From the NCBI RefSeq assembly GCF_041928815.1, contig NZ_JBHFEI010000012.1, positions 62,001 to 126,000 of the forward strand: a stretch of DNA of 64,000 nt. The letters are read 5' to 3'. The stretch is from JBHFEI01 sp041928815 (GTDB lineage Bacteria > Pseudomonadota > Alphaproteobacteria > Rhizobiales > Rhizobiaceae). Within the stretch, counting starts at the first letter, position 1. The number at the start of each line of letters is the position of its first letter. The translations under genes were made by a program, and so were the position numbers. Of this stretch, positions 44,320 through 54,600 are shown piece by piece. The notes under the pieces were generated by a model. The model was not told the origin of the DNA. It did no database searches and was given only the letters and a program-made list of their open reading frames with translations.

Positions 44320-45159
44320 ATGACCGCACGCATGGATCAACGTTTCGCGGCACTGCGCGCCGAGGGCCGCCCGGCGCTCGTCACCTATTTCATGGCAGGC
44401 GATCCGGAATTCGAGACCTCGCTTTCGATCATGAAGACGCTGGCCCTGTCCGGCGCCGACGTCATCGAGCTCGGCATGCCCTTTTCCGATCCGATGGCCG
44501 ACGGCCCGGCGATCCAGCTTGCCGGCCAGCGCTCGCTGAAGGCCGGTCAGACGCTGAAGCGGACGCTGGAGATGGCGCGGCGCTTCCGCGAGAGCGACGC
44601 GGATACGCCGATCGTGCTGATGGGCTATTACAACCCGATCTACATCTACGGCGTCGAGCGTTTCCTCGACGATGCCTTGGCCTCCGGCATCGACGGACTG
44701 ATCGTCGTCGACCTGCCGCCGGAAATGGACGACGAACTCTGCCTTCCCGCCCTGAGGAAGGGCGTCAATTTCATCCGTCTCGCCACGCCGACGACGGACG
44801 GGAAGCGTCTGCCGAAGGTGCTGCAGAACACCTCCGGCTTCGTCTATTACGTCTCGATGAACGGCATCACCGGTTCGGCGCTGCCGGATCCGTCGCTGAT
44901 CGGCGCCGCCGTCGGCCGCATCAAGGCCCATACCGACCTGCCCGTCTGCGTCGGTTTCGGCGTCAAGACGGCCGAGCATGCGCAGGCGATCGGCGCTGCG
45001 GCCGACGGTGTCGTCGTCGGCACGGCGATCGTCAACCAGATCGCCTCCAGCCTCGCCGCCGACGGCAAGGCGACGGAAGCCACCATTCCCGGCGTCGAGG
45101 CGCTGGTGCGCAGTCTTGCCGCCGGCGTCCGCGCCGCTCGCCTTGAGGCGGCCGAATAG
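44320..45159 (+). CDS. trpA: Tryptophan synthase alpha chain
   Basis: A 279-residue TIM-barrel subunit that splits indole-3-glycerol phosphate and passes indole through a tunnel to TrpB. The catalytic glutamate is in DVIELGMPFSDPMADGP and the catalytic aspartate in DGLIVVDLPPE. VYYVSMNGITGS and VCVGFGVKTAEHA bind the phosphate. It is in the trpFBA-accD-folC run. Confidence 0.98.
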   Translation: MTARMDQRFAALRAEGRPALVTYFMAGDPEFETSLSIMKTLALSGADVIELGMPFSDPMADGPAIQLAGQRSLKAGQTLKRTLEMARRFRESDADTPIVLMGYYNPIYIYGVERFLDDALASGIDGLIVVDLPPEMDDELCLPALRKGVNFIRLATPTTDGKRLPKVLQNTSGFVYYVSMNGITGSALPDPSLIGAAVGRIKAHTDLPVCVGFGVKTAEHAQAIGAAADGVVVGTAIVNQIASSLAADGKATEATIPGVEALVRSLAAGVRAARLEAAE

Positions 45160-45215
45160 GGATCCCATATGGAGATCGCCCGGTCCAGGCGCCGGGCGCG
45201 CCAGAGGAGCTTGCG

Positions 45216-46130
45216 ATGAACTGGATCACCAATTATGTCCGGCCGAAGATCAACTCGATGCTCGGCCGGCGCGAGGTTCCCGAAAACCTCTGGATCAAGT
45301 GCCCTGAAACCGGCGAAATGGTCTTCCACAAGGATCTCGAGGAGAACCTCTGGGTCATCCCGCAATCCGGCTACCATATGAAGATGCCGGCGAAGGCGCG
45401 GCTGAAGACGCTGTTCGATGACGGCGCCTACGATTCGCTGCCACAGCCGAAGGTGGCGCAGGACCCGCTGAAGTTCCGGGATTCGAAGAAATATACCGAC
45501 CGCCTGCGCGACAGCCGGGTCAAGACCGATCTGGAAGATACGATCGTCGCCGGCGTCGGCACCGTCGAGGGGCTGAAGCTGGTTGCCGTGGTGCACGAGT
45601 TCAATTTCATGGGCGGCTCGCTCGGCATCGCCGCGGGCGAGGCGATCGTCAAGGCCTTCGAGCGCGCGATCGCGGAGCATTGCCCGCTGGTGATCTTCCC
45701 GGCGTCGGGCGGCGCCCGCATGCAGGAGGGCATCCTGTCGCTGATGCAATTGCCGCGCACCACAGTCGCCGTGCAGATGCTGAAGGAGGCGGGCCTTCCC
45801 TATGTCGTCGTCCTCACCAATCCGACGACCGGCGGGGTCACCGCGTCCTACGCCATGCTCGGCGATATCCACATCGCGGAACCCGGGGCGGAGATCTGCT
45901 TTGCCGGCAAACGGGTGATCGAGCAGACCATCCGCGAAAAGCTGCCGGAGGGGTTCCAGACTGCGGAATACCTGCTGGAGCACGGCATGGTCGACATGGT
46001 CGTCAAGCGCCACGATATCGCTCCGACGCTGGCCCGGCTCTTGAAGATCCTGACGCGCGAGCCGGCCGGCGAAGCGATGGTCGTCTCCGAATCCGGCGAA
46101 GCATCGCAGGCGCTGGTGCCGGCCGCCTGA
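45216..46130 (+). CDS. accD: Acetyl-CoA carboxylase carboxyltransferase beta subunit, lacking the zinc ribbon cysteines
   Basis: A 304-residue subunit that, with AccA, moves CO2 from biotin to acetyl-CoA to make malonyl-CoA for fatty acids. The crotonase-fold core is clear (FMGGSLGIAAGEAIVKAFERA, SGGARMQEGILSLMQL, NPTTGGVTASYAMLGD). E. coli AccD has a four-cysteine zinc ribbon. Here the matching positions are C29, T32, I48 and S51, so only one cysteine remains with the spacing kept. This loss appears characteristic of related alphaproteobacteria and does not suggest a pseudogene. It follows trpA by 56 bases and precedes folC by 41. Confidence 0.96.
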   Translation: MNWITNYVRPKINSMLGRREVPENLWIKCPETGEMVFHKDLEENLWVIPQSGYHMKMPAKARLKTLFDDGAYDSLPQPKVAQDPLKFRDSKKYTDRLRDSRVKTDLEDTIVAGVGTVEGLKLVAVVHEFNFMGGSLGIAAGEAIVKAFERAIAEHCPLVIFPASGGARMQEGILSLMQLPRTTVAVQMLKEAGLPYVVVLTNPTTGGVTASYAMLGDIHIAEPGAEICFAGKRVIEQTIREKLPEGFQTAEYLLEHGMVDMVVKRHDIAPTLARLLKILTREPAGEAMVVSESGEASQALVPAA

Positions 46131-46171
46131 GAGCCTGCCCCCGCCCGCCCGAGACGCAGGAGACGCAGCCG

Positions 46172-47515
46172 ATGACACTCCTTAAATCCAGCGAGGCGGC
46201 GGGCGAGATCGAACGGCTGCTCGGCCTGCATCCGAAAGGGTTCGACCTTTCCCTCGGACGCATCACACGGCTTCTCGCTTCGCTCGGCCATCCCGAGCGC
46301 CGCCTGCCGCCGGTGATCCACGTCGCCGGAACCAACGGCAAGGGATCGGTCACCGCCTTTTCCCGGGCGATTCTCGAGGCGGAGGGCCTTGCCGTCCATG
46401 TCGACACGTCCCCGCATCTGGTCAACTGGCACGAACGCTACCGCCTCGGCCGGGCCGGCGGGCGCGGCCTGCTGGTGGCGGACGCGGTGCTGGCCGAGGC
46501 GGTGCGCCGGGTTGCCGATGTGAATGCCGGCGAGGCGATCACCGTCTTCGAGCTCCTGACCGCCGTCGCCTTCGTCCTTTTCTCCGAGCATCCCGCCGAT
46601 GCCGCGATCATCGAGGTCGGGCTCGGGGGACGTTTCGATTCCACCAATGTGATCGACCGGCCGGCGGTGAGCGTGGTGATGCCGATCTCGCTCGATCACC
46701 AGGCCTTCCTCGGCGACCGGGTGGAACTGATCGCGGCGGAGAAGGCAGGCATCATGAAGCGCGGCGTCCCCGTCGTCATCGGCCATCAGGAGTATGACGG
46801 CGCGCGCGACGTGCTCGTCTCCACGGCGGAACGGCTCGGATGCCCTCTCTCCGTCTACGGCCAGGATTATCTGGCGTATGAGGAGCATGGCAGGCTGATC
46901 TACCAGGATGAATCCGGCCTGATGGACCTCCCGCTGCCGCGCCTGCCGGGCCGGCACCAGTATGCCAATGCCGCGGCCGCGATCCGCGCGGTGCGGATGG
47001 CGGGTTTCGACGTCTCGGAACGCGCGATCGAACAGGGTCTGACGACCGTCGAATGGCCGGCCCGCATGCAGCGGCTGACCAGCGGCCATCTCATCGCCAT
47101 GGCGCCGCGAAACGCGGAACTCTGGCTCGATGGCGGGCACAATCCGGGTGCCGGCCAGGTCATCGCCGAGGCGATGGCGAACCTCGAGGAGCGCGAGCCG
47201 CGCCCGCTCTTTCTCGTTGCCGGCATGATCAACACAAAGGAACCGGTCGGCTATTTCGAGGCGTTCCGGGGGTTGGCCGAGCATGTCTTCACCGTGCCGG
47301 TTGAGCAGTCCGATGCCGGGCTCGATCCGGCGGCGCTCGCCCTTGATGCGGCGACCGCGGGGCTGGAGGCGACCGCCTGCGACAGTGTCGGGGATGCGCT
47401 TGCGACGATCGCCGCGCTCACCAGCGCCGACACGGTGCCGCCGCGCATCCTGATCGGCGGCTCGCTCTATCTCGCCGGCGAGGTGCTAGCGCTGAACGGC
47501 ACGCCGCCCACCTGA
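46172..47515 (+). CDS. folC: Bifunctional folylpolyglutamate synthase / dihydrofolate synthase
   Basis: A 447-residue Mur-ligase-type enzyme that adds glutamate to dihydropteroate and folates. The P-loop is HVAGTNGKGSVTAFSRAILEAEG near residue 50. VDTSPHLVNWHERYR, EVGLGGRFDSTNVID and LPGRHQYANAAAAIRA are hallmarks. I start at MTLLKSSEAAGE, with GCAGGAGACG upstream. It is the last gene of the rightward run and is followed by a terminator shared with trxA. accD-folC adjacency is common in this group. Confidence 0.95.
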   Translation: MTLLKSSEAAGEIERLLGLHPKGFDLSLGRITRLLASLGHPERRLPPVIHVAGTNGKGSVTAFSRAILEAEGLAVHVDTSPHLVNWHERYRLGRAGGRGLLVADAVLAEAVRRVADVNAGEAITVFELLTAVAFVLFSEHPADAAIIEVGLGGRFDSTNVIDRPAVSVVMPISLDHQAFLGDRVELIAAEKAGIMKRGVPVVIGHQEYDGARDVLVSTAERLGCPLSVYGQDYLAYEEHGRLIYQDESGLMDLPLPRLPGRHQYANAAAAIRAVRMAGFDVSERAIEQGLTTVEWPARMQRLTSGHLIAMAPRNAELWLDGGHNPGAGQVIAEAMANLEEREPRPLFLVAGMINTKEPVGYFEAFRGLAEHVFTVPVEQSDAGLDPAALALDAATAGLEATACDSVGDALATIAALTSADTVPPRILIGGSLYLAGEVLALNGTPPT

Positions 47516-47553
47516 CACGCTCTCCGTCACGGACAAAGAAAAACAGGGACAAA

Positions 47554-47590
47554 GAAAAGCCCGGCGGGAACGGATCCGGCCGGGCTTTTC
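47554..47590. terminator. Bidirectional intrinsic terminator between folC and trxA
   Basis: GAAAAGCCCGGC pairs perfectly with GCCGGGCTTTTC, giving A- and T-runs that would serve both strands. The genes on either side converge. Confidence 0.9.
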
Positions 47591-47594
47591 ATCT

Positions 47595-47698
47595 AGAGCG
47601 TGTCTCGCGAAGGTGTGCAGCGGCTTTGCGAAAAGACACGCGTAAAACCAAAAACCTAAAGCGTAAGAGCGAATCTGAAAGATCGCGACACGCTTTAA
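47595..47698. repeat. Palindromic intergenic repeat of rhizobial type
   Basis: The ends AGAGCGTGTCTCGCGA and TCGCGACACGCTTTA are inverted copies, and the middle carries AAGCGTAAGAGCGAATCTGA. This pattern resembles the dispersed intergenic repeats of Rhizobium, Agrobacterium and Sinorhizobium genomes (RIME-like). The copy number cannot be judged from one window. Confidence 0.6.
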
Positions 47699-47710
47699 GT
47701 GGCGCAGGCG

Positions 47711-48034
47711 TTACGCGGCTGCGGTCGAAATCCAGTTCGTCAGCGCGGTCTTCGGCGCGGCGCCAACCTTGATGTCGGCAACGGCGCCGCCCTTGAACAT
47801 CGCCAGCGTCGGAATCGAGCGGACGCCGTACTGGGCGGCGAGCTCCGGATTTTCGTCGATGTTGAGCTTCGCGACCTTGACCTTGCCGGCGAACTCGTTG
47901 GCGAGCTCTTCGAGGCTCGGCGCGATCATCTTGCACGGACCGCACCATTCGGCCCAGAAATCGACGACCACGGGCTCGGCGGACTTCAGCACTTCCTCGT
48001 TGAAATTGGTGGCATCGACTTTGACGGTGGCCAT
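47711..48034 (-). CDS. trxA: Thioredoxin
   Basis: A 107-residue cytoplasmic thiol-disulfide reductase. The redox site is WCGPC with C31 and C34, in VVVDFWAEWCGPCKMIAP. The cis-proline is in VRSIPTLAMFKGG. I start at MATVKVDATN because AAGGAG is 7 bases upstream; ATGs 2 and 15 codons earlier are less likely. It lies 109 bases after addA, in the same direction, as in other rhizobia. Confidence 0.97.
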   Translation of the reverse strand: MATVKVDATNFNEEVLKSAEPVVVDFWAEWCGPCKMIAPSLEELANEFAGKVKVAKLNIDENPELAAQYGVRSIPTLAMFKGGAVADIKVGAAPKTALTNWISTAAA

Positions 48035-48143
48035 GGGCATGCTCCTTGCCTGGAAAGCGGGATGGTGAAAGACGGACAATGTCGGCGCGGCGACGTTTCA
48101 TCAGATGTGAGGGGTGGGGCCGGCCTTTTCAATGCCGGGTATC

Positions 48144-51100
48144 TCACTTTGTCGCAAGCGCTTCAAGGCTGCGGTCGAGATGTTCGTCCGGAATGGCGCA
48201 GACGAGGGGCCCCTCGGTGAAGACGAGAAGGGCGTCGACGCGGCGGCCCGGATAGAGGGGCTGCATCAGCGCCCGGTAGATGGCGAGCTGGGCGCGGTAC
48301 GTCTCCGGCACCGCTTCCGCCGAAGCGGGCACGTGGCGGTCGGTCTTGAAGTCGGCGATTGTTACCGCTTCGGCGGTCACCGCGATCCTGTCGATGCGGC
48401 CGGAAACGGCGAAGGCGCGCCGTCCGAGCGTCAGCGTGCCCATCACCGACACCTCGGCGCGGCTGCGGCCTTCGAAAAGGGGGCGCGCCTCCGGCATGTC
48501 GAGCACGGCGAGCGCCGAGCGGACGACGGCCTGCCTCTCGCGTTCCGGCCAATGGGGGACCGAGCGGGCGACATAGCGTTCGGCCGCCGGCCGGCGCTCC
48601 TCGGGGGCAAGCGTCGGCAGCACCTGCAGGAAGCGGTGGAGGATGGCGCCGCGTTGCAGCGCCAGGCCGCGTCGCTCCGGTTCGCCGAAGAGCGGCGACG
48701 TCACGATCCGCTCGGCATCGGTGTCGTCGATCATGACACCGGCGCCCGACGGGGCCAGCGGTCGCGGCAGGTGCGGTGGCTCCCGGGGCGGGATGGACAG
48801 AAGCGCGGGCAGCGGCGCGGCGGCGCAGGCATCGGGGACCGTCCTCTCGGCTGGCGCCGGTTGCGGCCCGAGCGCCGGGTTTCGCCAGCGCGCGCCGTCC
48901 CATTCGAGCCCGCCGGCGGAAAAGCGGTGCGGCGCGAGGAAACCCTTCGTGTCGGCGCCAAGGCCGGCCCCGATCATGCCGTGCCAGGTTTCGCCGGGAT
49001 CGGTCTTGCCGCGATAGCCGCAGATCACCAGACGGTCGGCGGCGCGGGTCATGGCGACATAGAGGAGACGGCGATATTCCTCCTCGGCGCGCTGCTTCTG
49101 GGCGGCGGTGTCGGCCTCGACCGGCTCCGCGGCCGGTGCCCCGGGCGCGCGCCAGACCGGAATGTCGATGCTGCCTGCACCCGGAACCAGCCTCAGCCCG
49201 GGCTGGTGCTGCGGCACGTGCGCCCTGCCGCCGCTGTCGACGACGAAGACGACGGGCGCCTCGAGCCCCTTGGCCGCGTGCACCGTCATGATGCGCACCT
49301 CGTTGCGGCCCTTGTCCTGCTCGCGCTTGATCGAGGGCGCCTCCATCTCCAGCCCGGAAAGAAAGGCCTGCAGGCCGGGAAGGCCGGCCTTTTCCTGGGC
49401 GAGCGCGAAGGAGAGGAATTCGTCGAGAATGTCGCTCGCCTCGCTGCCGAGCCGGGCGAGGAAGGCCGCGCGGCCGCCGCCGGGGCCGAGGATCGCGGCG
49501 AAGAGATCGAAGGGCGCGGCGTCGCGTGCGAGGGCGACGATGCCGTCGAGACGCTGCAGGACCGTCGCGAGCGGGCCGTCCGCATCCCTCGCCTGGCGTC
49601 CGAGATGGGCCCAGAGGCTTTCGCCCTCGCCCCGCCCGGCGGCAAGCGTGAAGACCTCCTCCTCGCTCAGGCGGAAGAGCGGGCTTTTCAAGGCGGCGGC
49701 GAGCGACAGGTCGTCCTCCGGCAGCAGCGCGAAGCGGCCGAGCGCCATCAGGTCCTGCACGGCGATGTGCCCCGTCAGCACCAGCCGGTCGGCGCCGCCG
49801 ACGGGGATGGTGCCGCGCCGTTTCAACGCCCGCGTCAGCGCATTGACGAAGGCGTCGCGCTTGCGCACCAGCACGATGACGTCGCGCGGCTCGATCAGCC
49901 GCACGCCGTCGCGGGTCGCGATCGTCTCGCGGCCGATCCACTGGTCGAGGATGGCGGCGATGCGCTGGGCGAGCTGGTTCGGTGGCGCATTCTCGCGGAT
50001 CGCGTCGAAGGCGGCGGTCCAGTCCTCCTCGTCCGTCAAGGACGGGGCGGGCGCGATCATCTCCCAGAGGTCCACCTGCCCCGGCTGGCGGACCCGGTTC
50101 GAGGCATGCACGATCGGCTCGCCGGAGGCCGAGACGCCGCGCGCATGGCCGGGATCGGCGAAGACGGCATCGACGGCCGACAGAACGTCCTCGGTGGAAC
50201 GGAACGACAGCTGCAGCCGGACGGAGTGGAAATCGAGCCCGGCGGCAGCGACTTTCGCCTGCGTCGCCAGGCGCTCCTCGTGAAAACGCTGCGGCCTCGC
50301 ACCCTGAAAGGAGTAGATCGACTGCTTCTCGTCGCCGACGGCGAAGATCGTTCGCCGGCTGGGGCGGGCCGAGGCGCCGGCGAAGAAGTCGTCGCTGAGC
50401 GAGCCGATGATGTCCCATTGCACCGGGCTCGTGTCCTGCGCCTCGTCGACGAGGATGTGGTCTATGCCCTGGTCGAGCTTGTAGTGCACCCAGGCGCCGG
50501 CGTCGCCGCGCAGGAGCAGACGCGCGGTGCGCTCGACGAGGTCGTCGAAGTCGAGCAGGCTTCGGCTCTTCTTCAGGTCCTCGTAGTCGTGCCGGAAACG
50601 GTCGGCGAGCGTCAGCGCGGCTTCCGTCGCGGTGAAGAGATGGAAGAGATCGACCGCGCGGCGGCAGCGCTCCATCCGGGCGCGGGCGCGTCCGAGCCGC
50701 TCCTCGATCGCGGGATCGGCCTTCAGCATCGCCTTCGAGAAGAAGGCGCCGTCGGCGCGCGGCTTCGGCCTGTCGCCGCCGGAATAGAAGGCCGCGATCA
50801 GCAGGCGATAGCGCTCCGCCGGCGTGGCGGCGTGCCGCGCCGCCATGAGCGTCTCGACGACATCGAGGACGGTCTTGCCGCCCTTCTCGCGCGCGATCGC
50901 GACATAGGCGTCGAAGTCCGGCCCCTCGAGCCCGTCCAGCGGCCAGGCGCGCGCCTGCGCCGTGTCCAGCGTTTCCGAGACCGCAATGCCGAGGCCGGCA
51001 CGCAGGGTCGCCGCAAGGCCGGCACCGCGCCGGGCATGATCGAGAAAACGCCCGAGATCGCTCCGCTTCTCGACGATCGCCGCCAGCAGCCTTTCGAGCC

Positions 51101-51695
51101 CTGTGTCGTCGGCGAGGTCGAGAACCGTGGCGAAGGCCGCCGCCAGCGCCGGGTCCTCCTCGCTCGCCGCGGCCGTCAGCAGCAGCCGGCGGGCCTCGGC
51201 GAGCAGCACGGCGGAGGCGCGGTCGTCGAGAACGGAGAAGTGGCCGGCGACATTGGCCTCCAGCGGAAACTGGTGCAGCAGCGCCTCGCAGAAGGCGTGG
51301 ATCGTCTGGATCTTCAGGCCGCCCGGCGTTTCGAGCGCCTTGGTGAACAGGCGCCGGGCCGTCTGCAGCGTGATCGCGTCGGGTGCCTTCCCCTCCATCG
51401 CCGCGATCCGCAGCGACAGTTCCTCGTCGTCCAGCGTCACCCAGCGACCGAGTTCGGCGAAGACGCGGTTCGACATTTCCGAGGCCGCCGCCTTGGTATA
51501 GGTGAGGCAGAGGATCGCCGAGGGGCGGGCGCCGGCGAGCAGCAGCCGGATCACGCGCTGGGTCAGGACATGGGTCTTGCCGGAGCCGGCATTGGCCGAG
51601 ACCCAGGCGGAGCCCGCGGGATCGGAGGCCGTGCGCTGCAGTTCCGCCGTGCGGCCGAGCCAGGCCGTCGTCGCGGCCGTTTCCTCAGGCGTCAT
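48144..51695 (-). CDS. addA: Double-strand-break repair helicase AddA
   Basis: An 1183-residue UvrD-type helicase-nuclease, the alphaproteobacterial counterpart of RecB. Walker A is SANAGSGKTH at residues 33-42, Walker B is HILVDEAQDTSPVQW, and FSFQGARPQ-like and VHAAKGLEAPVVFVVD helicase motifs follow. The C-terminal RecB-type nuclease domain contains GRIDRIAVTAEAVTIADFKTDR with its metal-binding aspartate and lysine. Its start overlaps the addB stop by 11 bases. Near the usual length. Confidence 0.95.
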   Translation of the reverse strand: MTPEETAATTAWLGRTAELQRTASDPAGSAWVSANAGSGKTHVLTQRVIRLLLAGARPSAILCLTYTKAAASEMSNRVFAELGRWVTLDDEELSLRIAAMEGKAPDAITLQTARRLFTKALETPGGLKIQTIHAFCEALLHQFPLEANVAGHFSVLDDRASAVLLAEARRLLLTAAASEEDPALAAAFATVLDLADDTGLERLLAAIVEKRSDLGRFLDHARRGAGLAATLRAGLGIAVSETLDTAQARAWPLDGLEGPDFDAYVAIAREKGGKTVLDVVETLMAARHAATPAERYRLLIAAFYSGGDRPKPRADGAFFSKAMLKADPAIEERLGRARARMERCRRAVDLFHLFTATEAALTLADRFRHDYEDLKKSRSLLDFDDLVERTARLLLRGDAGAWVHYKLDQGIDHILVDEAQDTSPVQWDIIGSLSDDFFAGASARPSRRTIFAVGDEKQSIYSFQGARPQRFHEERLATQAKVAAAGLDFHSVRLQLSFRSTEDVLSAVDAVFADPGHARGVSASGEPIVHASNRVRQPGQVDLWEMIAPAPSLTDEEDWTAAFDAIRENAPPNQLAQRIAAILDQWIGRETIATRDGVRLIEPRDVIVLVRKRDAFVNALTRALKRRGTIPVGGADRLVLTGHIAVQDLMALGRFALLPEDDLSLAAALKSPLFRLSEEEVFTLAAGRGEGESLWAHLGRQARDADGPLATVLQRLDGIVALARDAAPFDLFAAILGPGGGRAAFLARLGSEASDILDEFLSFALAQEKAGLPGLQAFLSGLEMEAPSIKREQDKGRNEVRIMTVHAAKGLEAPVVFVVDSGGRAHVPQHQPGLRLVPGAGSIDIPVWRAPGAPAAEPVEADTAAQKQRAEEEYRRLLYVAMTRAADRLVICGYRGKTDPGETWHGMIGAGLGADTKGFLAPHRFSAGGLEWDGARWRNPALGPQPAPAERTVPDACAAAPLPALLSIPPREPPHLPRPLAPSGAGVMIDDTDAERIVTSPLFGEPERRGLALQRGAILHRFLQVLPTLAPEERRPAAERYVARSVPHWPERERQAVVRSALAVLDMPEARPLFEGRSRAEVSVMGTLTLGRRAFAVSGRIDRIAVTAEAVTIADFKTDRHVPASAEAVPETYRAQLAIYRALMQPLYPGRRVDALLVFTEGPLVCAIPDEHLDRSLEALATK

Positions 51696-54600
51696 CGCCG
51701 CCCTCCTCCCCGTCGTCGGTCGACCATTCGGCGACCCGGGCGAGGTGGTCGTATTCCCCGCCCCAGTCGCGCTGCCTCTGCATGATCAGCCGGGAGGCGA
51801 AGCCGTGGCGGCCGCTCAGGAGCGCGTCGAGCAGCTTGCGCAGTTCGGCAAGCGCCGCATCGGCGAGATCGTCCGCCGACCGGCCGCCCTTCTTCGCCTC
51901 GTTGTTGACCGCGGTGACGTCGAAGCGCTCGCCGGGCTTCAGCCGGACATAGAGGAGCTCCGCCGCGACGTGCCGGCCGAGGCCGCGGAAACCGCCCGCC
52001 TTCAGCACGGCCGCCTCCAGCGGCAGTTGCGGGTCGAGCAGGGCGCGCGCCTCCTTTTCCGAGGGGCTGGAACCGGTCTTGTAGTCGATCAGCACGGCGC
52101 GGCCGTCCGGCAGGAGGTCGATGCGGTCGGCGATCCCGGTCAGGCGGATCTCGCCGACGCCGACGGCCATCGTCGCCGGCACTTCCGTGCGGGAGGCGGC
52201 GAGCGTCGGCCGGCGCCGGCGTTCCCAGTCGAGGAAGGCGTCGGCGACCGCGCCGAGCCTCAACCGCCAGAGATGGTCGGCATGGGGCGGCAGCGGATGG
52301 GAGTCGAGCGCCTCGCGGATCAGCCGCTTCAGCGCCGCTTCCGCCTCTGCCGACGCCGGATCGATGCCGGCGCTGACGAAGCGTTCCACGACACGGTGAT
52401 AGAGCGTGCCGCGCTCCGACGCCCCTGGCTCCACGGTGAAGGCGCCGACAGGCTGCAGCCGGAGAATGCGCCGGGCATAGACGGCGTAGGGATCGCGCCT
52501 CAGCCGCGCGATCTCGCTGAAGGAATAGGTGAGCGGCTGGCGTTCGGCCGGCGGGCGCGGGGCGGGGCGCTCGGCGCGCGGTTCCGCCGGCCGGTCGTCG
52601 AGCGCGGCGACCCAGTGGCGGTAGGCGGCGCCGCGCGCGCGCATCGGCTCCGAGAGGGCCTGCCCGCCGAGCGCCATCAGCCGCTGCAGCCAGCGCGAGG
52701 CGACCGTCGGCGCGCCGCCCTGCCGGAGCGCCCGGGTGAGCACGAGCTGCCGGGTGCCGGCGGCCATCTGCAGGTCGTGGGCAAGCTGGCCGATGCGCCG
52801 TTCGGGCGGCTCCAGCCCCATCGCGATCTTCATCGCGCGCGACAGGAAGGGGTTGTTCGCCGATTGCGGCGGCCAGACGCCCTCGTTGAGCCCGCCGAGC
52901 ACGATCGTGTCGACGCTCTGCAGCCGCGATTCGAGCGCGCCGAAGATGAAGACGCGCGGATGGCGCATCGCCGGCGGCTTGATCGCTTCGCCCGTCATCA
53001 GCGCCACGACGATGTCGCACCATTGCGATCCATCGGCCTGCATCTGGCCATCGGTCTCGATGACGGTCTGGAACAAGCCCGCAAGCGCCTCGCCCGCCTC
53101 GCCGCCCCACAGTCCAGCGAGGTCGCCGCGCGCGTCGATCGCGATCGCCTCCAGGGCGCGGCCGGTGCGGGTCGCCCAGTCGGAAAGCGGCAGCTCGGCC
53201 GATAGCGGCCGGCCGCCCCGCCCGAGCGTGCCGAGCGCCGAGGCGAGCGGCTCGATGGCGGCGGCGAGCCGGCGGCAGAGATCGGCGGCGCCAGCGATCG
53301 ACGCGTCGGTGATGTCGCCGCGCCATTCCGTCCGGTGCCGCTCGGCGCTTTCCGCAGCCCAGCGCGCCGCCAGCAGCGGTTCGAGCTCGCCGATCTCGAT
53401 CGCGCGCGTTCCACCACGCAGCGCCACGCGCTCGACGACGCCGGCGGAGGCGCGCACAGCCTCTGCCGGCAGGCCGAGGCGCAGCAGCGGATGCTTGAGA
53501 AGGGCGGCGATCGCCACCGGATCGCCGGGCCGCAGCGCCGCCTCGGTCGCGAGGATCGCCAGCGTGCCGGGCGGTGTCTCGGCGAGCGGGGTTCCGGCGG
53601 AATCGTCGGCCTCGATGCCGAAGCGATGGAGCTCGGCGACGACGCGGCGGGCGAGATCCCGGTCCGGCGTCACCAGCGCGGCGCGGCTTTCCGTCTCCTC
53701 GCCGAGCGCCAGCCGGAGCGCAACGGCGATCGCGGTCGCCTCCTCGCGCTCGGCGGCGGCCTCGATCAGGGTGACGCCGGCAAAGGCGGCCTGAAGCGCA
53801 TCGGCGTTGACGCCGCGCATCACGTCCGGCCACTGGTCGGTCGCCTCCGACGGCAGCATGGCGGCGGAAACGAGCGTCTGGCGCAGCGCAAGATCGTCCG
53901 GGGCCGCGCCGATCGCGCGCACCGCGTGGCGCGGGACGCCCATGCGGCGGAGCAGCCGGAAGAGGCCGTATTGCGGATGGCTGCGCTCGGATGTCTCCGA
54001 CCGCCCATCCGCTTGTTCGGTCGCAAGCGCCGTCCACTGCGCGTCTGTCATGTCCTGGTCGAGGCCGGGCAGGACGATGACGCCGTCATCCCGCTTCTGC
54101 ACGGCGGCGATCAGGCTCGCCGTGGCGGGGATCGAGCCGGTCGAGCCGGCGATGATGACCGGGCCGTCGGAAGGGCGCGTGGCGATCCGCTCCGTCTCGG
54201 CGTCGAGCACGGCATTGCGGTGGCGCGACGGCGAGGAGCGCCGGAGCTCGACGAGGCGATCCTGCCAGTAGACGCGGGCGATGCCGAGGAATTCCTGCGT
54301 CAGCTCCCACCAGAGCGCGTGCTCGCCCGCCTCGAGCCGGTCGAGCGCCGACCAGTCCACCTCTTCCGTCTCGATCGCGTCGATCAGCTCACAGAGATTG
54401 CGCGCGAGCCAGAGGGCGTCGGCGGGGCTTGCCGGGGCGATCAGCGGGCTTTCGGCATGGACGGCGGTGATCGCCGCCGGAAGCCGGTTGCGCCAGGCAA
54501 GGATCAGCCGGCCGAGCTCGATCAGCCGGGCGGCGTTCGGCAGCGGCGGCGCAAGGTCGAGGAGGATCGGCACGTCCGCGTCGAAGAAGCCGCTGTCGTC

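Noticed and set aside
45216..46130. accD as a pseudogene because its zinc cysteines are missing
   Set aside because: The frame is full length, the catalytic core is intact, and the loss keeps exact spacing as a lineage variant would.
48114..51785. A very long open frame opposite addA, and similar ones opposite leuS (4031-6700) and gyrB (24902-27406)
   Set aside because: The predicted proteins are arginine- or aspartate-rich with no family motifs. Each mirrors a well-recognised gene, as expected in GC-rich DNA.
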